From assembly GCA_030043285.1 (NCBI GenBank), contig JASHXZ010000584.1:1-11916 (forward strand): DNA of 11,916 nt. The letters run 5' to 3'. The stretch is from Xanthobacteraceae bacterium (GTDB lineage Bacteria; Pseudomonadota; Alphaproteobacteria; Rhizobiales; Xanthobacteraceae). The position numbers were made by a program, and so were the translations under genes. Shown here piece by piece: positions 6,929 through 11,916 of the stretch (position 1 is the first letter of the stretch; every line of letters begins with the position of its first letter). The notes below the pieces were generated by a model that was not told the DNA's origin, ran no database searches, and saw only the letters and a program-made list of their open reading frames with translations.

Positions 6929-7849
6929 CTATACCCGCTCGCTGATCTTTTCCCTGATCAGCCCGGTCGGCCGCCACGCCATGATGGCGATGACCACGGC
7001 GAACGCGAAGACGTCCTTGTAGGCGCTGGCAAACGGCAGCAGCACCGCGCCCACGGTCTGCAGGCCGGCAAACAGGAAACCGCCGAGGATCGCGCCGTAA
7101 ACGCTGCCCAGGCCGCCGATGATGGCGGCGGAAAAACCGACAACGCCGAGATAGAGGCCGATGCCGAAGTTGATCTCGTTGTAGTAGAGCCCGTTCATCA
7201 CGCCGGCGAACGCCGCCATGGCCGAGCCGATGGCGAAGGTGATCAGCACGATCGCGGTGAAATTGATGCCCATGGTGCGCGCGGTCTCTTCGTCCTGCGC
7301 CACGGCGCGGATCGCGAGCCCCAATCTGGTGCGGCTGAGCACGAATTGCAGGCCGACGATCACGCCGGCGCCGGCGGCAAGCATCAGCACGTTGTCAAGG
7401 CGCAGGTTGAAGGCGCCGAGCGCGACGGCGTCGCGCGGCAGCAAGGCCGGGAACGGCTTTGGATTGGCGCCCTCCGGATAGAACAGGCGCACCGCTTCGC
7501 GCAGCACCGTGCCGAGCATCAGCGTGATCAGGAGCGTGTTGAGCGCCGGTGCTGCGCGCAGCGGCATGATGAAATAGCGCGCGATCACCATGCCGAGCAG
7601 CGCCATGGCGAGCGTCGCCGCCAGCACGATGACGACGAGGTCGAGCCATCGCGAGCCAAGCCCGAGCGTATGCAGCCCGACAAACGCGGCGAGCGCGGTG
7701 AAAGCGCCGACCGTAAGCACGTCGCCGTGCGAGAACTGGATGACGTCGAGCACGCCGAAGAACAGCGTGAAGCCGACCGCGACCAGCGCATACATCATGC
7801 CGAGCATCAGCCCGTTCATGACATATTGGGCGAGCAGCTCCACAATCAT
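6929..7849 (-). CDS. livH: Branched-chain-type ABC importer permease LivH
   Basis: Second inner-membrane permease, 306 residues, the usual LivH length. It has the family opening NGLMLGMMYALVAVGFTLFF, then DVIQFSHGDVLTVGAF, and the ATPase-coupling loop AIRAVAQDEETARTMGIN. Near the C-terminus IIGGLGSVYGAILGG matches the matching block of LivM. With LivM it forms the membrane pore. ATG 7849 starts exactly at the conserved N-terminus but has no good Shine-Dalgarno sequence. It follows the binding-protein gene after 155 bp that contain a long hairpin repeat, an arrangement that could lower permease expression relative to the binding protein. Confidence 0.94.
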   Translation of the reverse strand: MIVELLAQYVMNGLMLGMMYALVAVGFTLFFGVLDVIQFSHGDVLTVGAFTALAAFVGLHTLGLGSRWLDLVVIVLAATLAMALLGMVIARYFIMPLRAAPALNTLLITLMLGTVLREAVRLFYPEGANPKPFPALLPRDAVALGAFNLRLDNVLMLAAGAGVIVGLQFVLSRTRLGLAIRAVAQDEETARTMGINFTAIVLITFAIGSAMAAFAGVMNGLYYNEINFGIGLYLGVVGFSAAIIGGLGSVYGAILGGFLFAGLQTVGAVLLPFASAYKDVFAFAVVIAIMAWRPTGLIREKISERV

Positions 7850-7904
7850 CGGTCACGATCCACTGCGCGATGAGCCTTCCAGCACGAATGTCGCGTTCAT
7901 TGCT

Positions 7905-7985
7905 CGTCATTGCGAGGAGCGTAGCGACGAAGCAATCCAGAACGGCGCCGCAGCACTGGATTGCTTCGCTTCGCTCGCAATGACG
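7905..7985. repeat. Interspersed palindromic repeat (REP-like) between the binding-protein gene and livH
   Basis: Outer arms CGTCATTGCGAG (7905-7916) and CTCGCAATGACG (7974-7985) are perfect 12-bp complements. Inner arms CGAAGCAATCCAG (7928-7940) and CTGGATTGCTTCG (7956-7968) are perfect 13-bp complements around a 15-nt loop, with 11 and 5 unpaired bases between the stems. From memory, this CGTCATTGCGAGGAGC-type unit is a widespread intergenic repeat in Bradyrhizobium and relatives and in some other bacteria. In the operon's RNA it would form a strong hairpin just 3' of the binding-protein gene. Confidence 0.85.
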
Positions 7986-8004
7986 CAGTCACTTCATCGC
8001 CCGG

Positions 8005-9177
8005 CTACTTCTGCCCCGGCAGCTTGCGCTTGCCGCTGGCGTATTCGCTGTCGCCCCATTCGATGAACTTGCCGTCCTGCACCACGAAATCGGTGATCAC
8101 CGGCACGGTGTTTTGGCCGTGGTCGTCGAACGTGACCTTGCCGACGATCGAATCGCGATCCTTCACGTTGGCCAGATCGGCGATGACCTTCTTGCGGTCG
8201 GGCCCGACCTTCTCGATCGAGTCGAGGATCATGTTCATGGCGGCGTACGCGAACGGGCCATAGGCCTCGGGCGGCTCGGCGTATTTCTGCTCGGCGTATT
8301 GTGCCATGAAGGCCTTGCCGCCGGGCAGCTTGTCGACCGGCGCGCCCTCGCGGAACGCGAGCGTGCCTTCGGCCAGCGGGCCGAGCGCCTGGATGTAGGA
8401 ATCGGAGACGATGCCCGAGGTGCCGTCGAACACCGCGTTGATGCCGAGCTTGTCCATCTGCTGGCGGATGCGCACGCCGAGCGGCGTCAGTCCGCCGAAA
8501 TAGATGACGTCGGGGTGCAGCGCCTTGATCTGCGTCAGCTCGGCGGTGAAATCCTGCTGGTCGGCGGTGACACCGAACGTGCCGACGATCTTCGCCGTGC
8601 CGATGTGCGCCAGCGCCTTGCTGAAATATTCGTTGTGACCCTTGCCGTAGTCGGTGGTGTCATGGATCACCGCGACGGTCTTGTAGCCGAGCTTCGAGAT
8701 CAATTCGGCGTTGGCTTCGTTTTGATTGATCATCGTGCCGTTGACGCGATGAATCTCCGGATATTTGTTGCGATAGGTGACGTCGGGCAGCACGGCGCCC
8801 CAGACGATCACCGGGAAGCCGAACTTGTGATAGGTGTCGACGGTGGCGATCGCCGTCACCGAGCAATAATGCGTCGCTCCGGCGATGATGTCGTCCTCGG
8901 CCGCCATCTTGGTCGCCACCGCGACCGCGACGTTCGGCTTGCACTCGTCGTCGAGCACGACGAGGTCGTAATGGTATTTGGCCTTGGGATCGGCATTGCG
9001 CAGCCGCACCGCCAGGTCCGCGGCGTTGCGGCCGCCAAGCCCGTTGGCCGAATTGCCCCCGGTCAGCGGCCCGATGAAGCCGACCTTCACCGTGTCCTTA
9101 GCCCCCGCCGGCGCCGCGGCAAACGCCGCAACGAGCGCCGCCAGCGCAAGCGTGGCGATCCGCATTGACCTGATCAT
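8005..9177 (-). CDS. Periplasmic substrate-binding protein of the branched-chain/aromatic ABC importer (LivK-like)
   Basis: Captures the solute in the periplasm for LivHMGF. The 390-residue product has a signal peptide (about 1-26, cleavage after APAGA). The mature part starts KDTVKVGFIGPLTG, typical of type 1 periplasmic binding proteins of the HAAT family (Peripla_BP_6). C79 and C105, residues 53 and 79 after cleavage, sit almost exactly where LivJ has its disulfide (53-78). GATHYCSVTAIA corresponds to the family's ligand-contacting loop, but the residues differ from the usual HxxSG pattern, so the ligand may not be a branched-chain amino acid. ATG 9177 is chosen from the strong GGGGAGGA 5 nt upstream; the frame extends 13 codons further without support. 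First gene of the importer operon. The hmgA cluster in the window makes an aromatic ligand plausible, but this is only inference. Confidence 0.93.
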   Translation of the reverse strand: MIRSMRIATLALAALVAAFAAAPAGAKDTVKVGFIGPLTGGNSANGLGGRNAADLAVRLRNADPKAKYHYDLVVLDDECKPNVAVAVATKMAAEDDIIAGATHYCSVTAIATVDTYHKFGFPVIVWGAVLPDVTYRNKYPEIHRVNGTMINQNEANAELISKLGYKTVAVIHDTTDYGKGHNEYFSKALAHIGTAKIVGTFGVTADQQDFTAELTQIKALHPDVIYFGGLTPLGVRIRQQMDKLGINAVFDGTSGIVSDSYIQALGPLAEGTLAFREGAPVDKLPGGKAFMAQYAEQKYAEPPEAYGPFAYAAMNMILDSIEKVGPDRKKVIADLANVKDRDSIVGKVTFDDHGQNTVPVITDFVVQDGKFIEWGDSEYASGKRKLPGQK

Positions 9178-9182
9178 CCGAT

Positions 9183-9190
9183 TCCTCCCC
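9183..9190 (-). promoter_or_regulatory. Strong ribosome binding site of the binding-protein gene
   Basis: Minus strand GGGGAGGA, 5 nt before ATG 9177. It is the best Shine-Dalgarno sequence in the window and fixes the start at 9177. High translation fits a periplasmic binding protein, which is normally made in excess over its permease. Confidence 0.75.
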
Positions 9191-9271
9191 TGCTGCAAGG
9201 TCGCCGGCGCCCTCATCGCCGCGCCCCGTATTGGCGTGACCTCACCGCATGTTCGCGCAGCTTAGTTTGTC

Positions 9272-9286
9272 AGGCAAGCATTGCCT
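9272..9286. promoter_or_regulatory. Small palindrome upstream of the importer operon
   Basis: AGGCAA-GCA-TTGCCT is a perfect 6-bp inverted repeat with a 3-nt centre, 95 bp before the binding-protein start. On the minus strand the TTGCCT arm could also serve as a poor -35 box with GAACAT 17 nt downstream. It is a candidate operator for the importer operon. The rest of the 307-bp gene-free stretch 9178-9484 is occupied by the chained palindromes listed separately; I see no small gene in it. Confidence 0.3.
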
Positions 9287-9291
9287 CGTTT

Positions 9292-9334
9292 CCCGGGCGC
9301 AGCGCAGCACGAAGTGGTGCGCTGCAGACCCGGG
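9292..9334. repeat. Palindromic repeat unit 1 (CCCGGG-bounded)
   Basis: The unit starts and ends with CCCGGG. Between them GCAGCGCA..GCAC on the left is nearly complementary to GTGCGCTGC on the right, around a GAAGTG centre. It resembles GC-rich dispersed palindromes recalled from Bradyrhizobium-type genomes. It lies between the ligase gene and the importer operon. Confidence 0.7.
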
Positions 9335-9368
9335 ATCGTAACAAACTCTGCGCTTGGGACGATCCCGG
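9330..9368. repeat. Palindromic repeat unit 2 sharing arms with units 1 and 3
   Basis: CCGGGATCGT (9330-9339) and ACGATCCCGG (9359-9368) are perfect 10-bp complements around 19 nt. Its left arm overlaps the right end of unit 1 and its right arm overlaps the left arm of unit 3, so the hairpins exclude one another. Confidence 0.7.
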
Positions 9369-9447
9369 ATCAGCGGTGCACCGCCACAGCGCGTCGAAGA
9401 CGCCAGTGAACGTGCTGTTGCTGCACCGCATCCGGGAAACAGAGTTT
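9343..9447. repeat. Palindromic repeat unit 3, interrupted inverted repeat of about 105 bp
   Basis: Three nested arm pairs are perfect complements: AAACTCTG (9343-9350) with CAGAGTTT (9440-9447); TCCCGGAT (9363-9370) with ATCCGGGA (9430-9437); and GCGGTGCA (9373-9380) with TGCACCGC (9422-9429). The centre is 41 nt. Lying just 3' of the ligase gene on the minus strand, it could end or stabilise that transcript and separate it from the importer operon. Confidence 0.75.
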
Positions 9448-9484
9448 TACAGCAAAACACGATCGAGCCGGACGGGGCGCCGCC

Positions 9485-10513
9485 TCACCCCGCCGACACC
9501 GTCGCCGCGCGGCTCATGCCGAGCGCCAGGATGCGGTGGAGCAAGTCGACGTATTTGATGCCGTCGTGGCGGGCGGCGGCGGCGAATTCCTGGCTTTCGG
9601 CGATTTCGGGATTGGGATTGGCTTCGAGGAAATACGGCGTGCCGTCGGCGGCGAGCCGGAAGTCGATGCGCGCGTAGCCGTCGAGCTCGAGCGTGCGATA
9701 GATGCGCTTGGCGCTGCGCTGGATGCGGGCGACCAGTTCGGGCGACAGATTCTTGGCCGGGCCGTGCAGGATGCCGCGGCGCTCCTGATAGTCGGTATTG
9801 TGCTTGGCCCGTTCGGTGGCGATCGGCCAGTCGCGCTCCGCCAAATTGCCGAATTCCAGCTCCCACACCGGCAGCACGCGCAGCCGCTCGTTGCCGATGA
9901 CGCCGACATAGATCTCGCGGCCGTCGATATATTGCTCGGCGATCGCCGGCGTGCCGACGCGCTCGTGAATGAAGCCGACGCGCTCGGCGAGCTTGGCGTC
10001 GGTATCGACCACCGAGGCCTGCGCGATGCCGTAGGAGCCGTCCTCGCTCAAGCTCTTGACGATCAGCGGCAGCGGCAGCCGCGCCGGCCGTCGCACCTTG
10101 CGGCGCATCGGAAACACCGTGAACGCCGGCACCGCGATGCGGTGATAATGCACCAGCGTCTTGGACAGATCCTTGCCGCGCGCCAGCATCAGGCCGCGCG
10201 GATTGCAGCCCGTATAGGGCACGTGCATCAGTTCGAGAAAGCTGGCGACGTTCTGGTCGTAGATCGCTTCGCCGGAAAACTGCTCGAGCAGCGTGAGCAC
10301 GACGTCGGGCTTGAAGCTTTCCAGCTCGTCGCGGATCGGCTTGAGCTCGTCGTGAACACCGAGCGGACGCACCTCGTGGCCGGCGCGGCGCAAGGTGCGG
10401 ACCACGTCGTATTCGGTTTTCCACTCGTTGATTTGTTGCTCGCTGAACCCCTTCGTCGACTCCGGGGGCACAAGGTCCGGGTGAACCAGCACCAGGACGC
10501 GGAGCGGTTTCAT
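9485..10513 (-). CDS. ATP-grasp ligase, D-alanine-D-alanine ligase-like, probable peptide/amide ligase of unknown substrate
   Basis: A 342-residue protein with an N-terminal pre-ATP-grasp domain (about 1-110, starting MKPLRVLVLVHPDLVPPE) and an ATP-grasp domain. An ATP-contacting lysine is likely K153 in LIVKSLSEDGSYGI. EQYIDGREIYVGVIGN (193-208) matches the hinge region. The metal-binding residues are D284 in YARIDFR and E297 and N299 in FLEANPNPEI, the same pattern as DdlB D257/E270/N272. Such enzymes join a carboxylate to an amine through an acyl phosphate. A true Ddl is unlikely: its N-terminal EHxVS motif is absent, and WKTEYDVVRTLRRAGHEV stands there instead. ATG 10513 overlaps the stop of the metallopeptidase gene as ATGA and has AAGGTGG upstream; GTG 10525 is less likely. 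The coupling suggests both proteins act on one peptide or protein. Confidence 0.85.
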   Translation of the reverse strand: MKPLRVLVLVHPDLVPPESTKGFSEQQINEWKTEYDVVRTLRRAGHEVRPLGVHDELKPIRDELESFKPDVVLTLLEQFSGEAIYDQNVASFLELMHVPYTGCNPRGLMLARGKDLSKTLVHYHRIAVPAFTVFPMRRKVRRPARLPLPLIVKSLSEDGSYGIAQASVVDTDAKLAERVGFIHERVGTPAIAEQYIDGREIYVGVIGNERLRVLPVWELEFGNLAERDWPIATERAKHNTDYQERRGILHGPAKNLSPELVARIQRSAKRIYRTLELDGYARIDFRLAADGTPYFLEANPNPEIAESQEFAAAARHDGIKYVDLLHRILALGMSRAATVSAG

Positions 10514-11541
10514 AGCGCGATCCACCTTCGCCGCGATTGACCAAACAGTGCATGCATCGTTTTGGCGGTCAACAGCACCGTGAAATCCATCACGAGCTTT
10601 TGCTCGCGGCCGACCGCCCGCAGATTGAGCTCGCGGCAGCGCGCGATCATGTCGTCGAGCACGGCGTCGAGCGTGAGCTGATACTCGCCGGTCCAGGTGG
10701 CGACGAGCTTGCGCACGCGCGCGCGGTTGCGCCGCAGGAACGACGACGCCGCCTCGGCGCGGCGGTGCCTGATCGGATCGGCGGGAAACAGCCGGCGCAA
10801 GTCGCGATCATACGTCTTCGGTGTGTCGAAAGCGTAAAGCGCCTGCTTCTTGCGATAATGCTCTTCGAGCGTTTCGGAGAGCCGGCTCAACGGATCGACG
10901 CGTTCGACGTGGCGGAGCAACGGGCGCGCCGCCGCGATCTCGCCCATCAGCTCGTCGACGTATTCGAGTTTTTTCAGCGCCGGCCAGCCGGCGTAGCGGG
11001 TGCGCCAGTTCGAGCGCGGCCGCAGCCACACCGCGAAGGTTTCGGCAAAATCCTCATCGGGATGGCTCTGCGCGTACCACAGCCGCAGGTGCTGGACGAA
11101 ATTGCGGCTCGCCGGATTGGGCCGGTAGTAGCGCGGATAGCGCCGCGAGCTCGGGCCGAACAGCTGCTGCCAGTGCCGCCGCCGGCCGAGCGCGTAGGCG
11201 TGCTGCACCACGTGGCCGGCCTCGTGGCGCAGGATCGCCATGCACTCGGCCCAGGTGCCGCCCTCGACGTCGATGATCATCTTGCGCTCGAGCTGGATGA
11301 GCCGCGGGTGCGCCAGATAGAACGGGATGGCGATGCCAGGCGTGCTGTCCGGGCTGAACCATTCGCTGGAAATCCAGGCGTGCGGCCGGACCCGCAAACC
11401 CGCTTGCGCCAGCTCGTCATGCAAGGCCTGCACGCAGTCCTCGAGCCAGGTGCCCTCCACGGTGACGTGGAGGTCCTTCAGCCGGACCTGCAGCAACTCG
11501 TCATCGGGCAGCGCGGCCCAGGGAAACTTTTTACGCGGCAT
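10510..11541 (-). CDS. HEXXH zinc metallopeptidase-like protein coupled to the ATP-grasp ligase
   Basis: A 343-residue protein I do not recognise as a named gene. It contains HEAGHVVQHA (HEXXH at 106-110) and, 57 residues later, DEDFAETFAVWL, where E167 is the probable third zinc ligand. This HEXXH...E pattern is that of gluzincins, close to families annotated as putative zinc-binding metallopeptidases. There is no signal peptide or membrane segment, so it should be cytoplasmic. The first 90 residues and the basic C-terminal half (190-343, many Arg and Glu, helical-looking) match nothing I know. Trp, Tyr and Arg are frequent around 120-190. ATG 11541 has a weak Shine-Dalgarno sequence; the next gene starts by ATGA overlap. 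It may trim, or recognise without cutting, the substrate that the ligase modifies. The peptidase assignment rests on the motif alone. Confidence 0.78.
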   Translation of the reverse strand: MPRKKFPWAALPDDELLQVRLKDLHVTVEGTWLEDCVQALHDELAQAGLRVRPHAWISSEWFSPDSTPGIAIPFYLAHPRLIQLERKMIIDVEGGTWAECMAILRHEAGHVVQHAYALGRRRHWQQLFGPSSRRYPRYYRPNPASRNFVQHLRLWYAQSHPDEDFAETFAVWLRPRSNWRTRYAGWPALKKLEYVDELMGEIAAARPLLRHVERVDPLSRLSETLEEHYRKKQALYAFDTPKTYDRDLRRLFPADPIRHRRAEAASSFLRRNRARVRKLVATWTGEYQLTLDAVLDDMIARCRELNLRAVGREQKLVMDFTVLLTAKTMHALFGQSRRRWIAL

Positions 11542-11632
11542 GGCTGTCGGGGGAACGCAGGATCGGCCCGGATGGTGTCACGGGCCGGCGCGGCCGACAA
11601 CAGGCGGGGTAAATCGGTCAAGGCATGACGAT

Positions 11633-11638
11633 ATTATA
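11633..11638 (-). promoter_or_regulatory. Candidate -10 box upstream of the metallopeptidase/ligase operon
   Basis: The minus strand carries a perfect TATAAT inside GTCGATATAATATCGTC, an AT-rich island in very GC-rich surroundings, 92 bp before ATG 11541. No good -35 box lies 16-18 nt upstream, so the call rests on the hexamer and its isolation. Confidence 0.35.
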
Positions 11639-11662
11639 TCGACCGCCCCGGCGCCTCGGCCG

Positions 11663-11702
11663 CGTCCTTCGAGGGCCGCTTCGCGGCCACCTCAGGATGA
11701 CG
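11663..11702. repeat. Interspersed palindromic repeat upstream of the metallopeptidase gene
   Basis: GGCCGC (11674-11679) pairs with GCGGCC (11683-11688) around TTC; GAG (11671-11673) with CTC (11691-11693) and CGTC (11663-11666) with GACG (11699-11702) extend it imperfectly. It resembles a second class of short palindromes, GTCCTTCGAG...CTCAGGATGACG, that I recall as dispersed in Hyphomicrobiales intergenic DNA. It lies in the 246-bp spacer between the TctC-like gene and the metallopeptidase gene. Confidence 0.65.
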
Positions 11703-11787
11703 GCAATGAGTCATCGTCAAATACCGCTGGTATTAGGTTGAGGTGATGGCAACCGGCACGGCGCACTCGACAATTGCTGAACTCGCA

Positions 11788-11916
11788 TCAATCGACCTTG
11801 GCGCCGGAGAATTTGACGGCCTTGGCCCAGCGTTGCGTGTCCGCGGCGACGAAGGCCTCAAGCTCGCTCGGACTCATGATCATCGGCTCGGCGCCGAGTT
11901 CGCGGATGCGGTTCAC
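11788..11916 (-). CDS. Tripartite tricarboxylate transporter / Bug-family substrate-binding protein (C-terminal fragment)
   Basis: Minus-strand translation gives 42 residues ending at TGA 11790-11788: NRIRELGAEPMIMSPSELEA, then an F..A.....W.K.VK pattern and a short tail. This is the standard C-terminus of TctC/Bug periplasmic binding proteins (LGxxPxxxSPxEFxxFxxxExxKWxxVVK), which bind carboxylic acids in the periplasm. The rest of the gene lies beyond the right edge. It reads the same way as the metallopeptidase operon but is separated from it by about 246 bp with a repeat and a candidate promoter, so it is probably a separate unit. The assignment rests on the C-terminal motif only. Confidence 0.8.
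   Translation of the reverse strand: MNRIRELGAEPMIMSPSELEAFVAADTQRWAKAVKFSGAKVD

Noticed and set aside
6410..7873. Long plus-strand open frame opposite livM and livH
   Set aside because: Its product is dominated by Arg, His, Asp, Gln and Glu, the typical antisense image of a hydrophobic membrane protein in GC-rich DNA. livM and livH have clear family motifs.
7905..7985. CRISPR array or phage attachment site
   Set aside because: There is one hairpin only, with no regularly spaced direct repeats, no cas genes, no integrase and no tRNA gene.
9242..9460. Small minus-strand open frame starting MFCCKTLFPGCGAA
   Set aside because: It lies wholly within the palindromic repeats; similar short frames arise wherever this repeat occurs. 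No ribosome binding site is evident.
9485..10513. Annotation as a genuine D-alanine-D-alanine ligase
   Set aside because: The ATP-grasp core fits, but the N-terminal EHxVS motif of Ddl is missing and the gene is coupled to a metallopeptidase homologue, not to mur/fts genes.

Overview
The window looks like chromosomal DNA from a high-GC alphaproteobacterium, most likely Hyphomicrobiales (Bradyrhizobium, Rhodopseudomonas or Xanthobacteraceae type). The reasons are strong G/C bias at third codon positions, a complete branched-chain-type ABC importer, a Bug/TctC-type binding protein, and interspersed palindromic repeats of the kind scattered through those genomes. This placement is inference; no rRNA or marker gene is present. 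All genes but one are on the minus strand, so the layout is best read from right to left.

Right edge to 9485: the last 42 codons of a TctC/Bug solute-binding protein, a repeat-bearing spacer with a perfect TATAAT, then a two-gene unit. That unit is an HEXXH (gluzincin-like) metallopeptidase homologue whose stop overlaps the start of an ATP-grasp ligase by ATGA. The ligase resembles D-Ala-D-Ala ligase in its C-terminal half but lacks the Ddl N-terminal signature. This protease/ligase pair is the least understood part of the window. A spacer of about 300 bp with three chained palindromes separates it from the next operon.

9177 to 4288: a five-gene high-affinity importer operon in the order binding protein, livH, livM, livG, livF. 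The four membrane and ATPase genes are tightly packed (3-bp gap, ATGA overlap, TGATG overlap). The binding-protein gene is set apart by 155 bp holding a long hairpin repeat. LivG has an unusual ABC signature motif.

4234 to 3035: the only plus-strand gene, a secreted SLT-type lytic transglycosylase with a proline/asparagine-rich linker and an Arg/Glu-rich tail. It converges on livF and diverges from hmgA.

2728 to 1: homogentisate 1,2-dioxygenase (hmgA), a class II aldolase/adducin-family protein and the N-terminal part of a xanthine dehydrogenase/CO dehydrogenase-type molybdenum hydroxylase large subunit, spaced as one operon. Homogentisate is the central intermediate of tyrosine/phenylalanine catabolism, so this end of the window is about aromatic degradation. 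The importer could supply an aromatic amino or carboxylic acid, but nothing in the sequence fixes its substrate.
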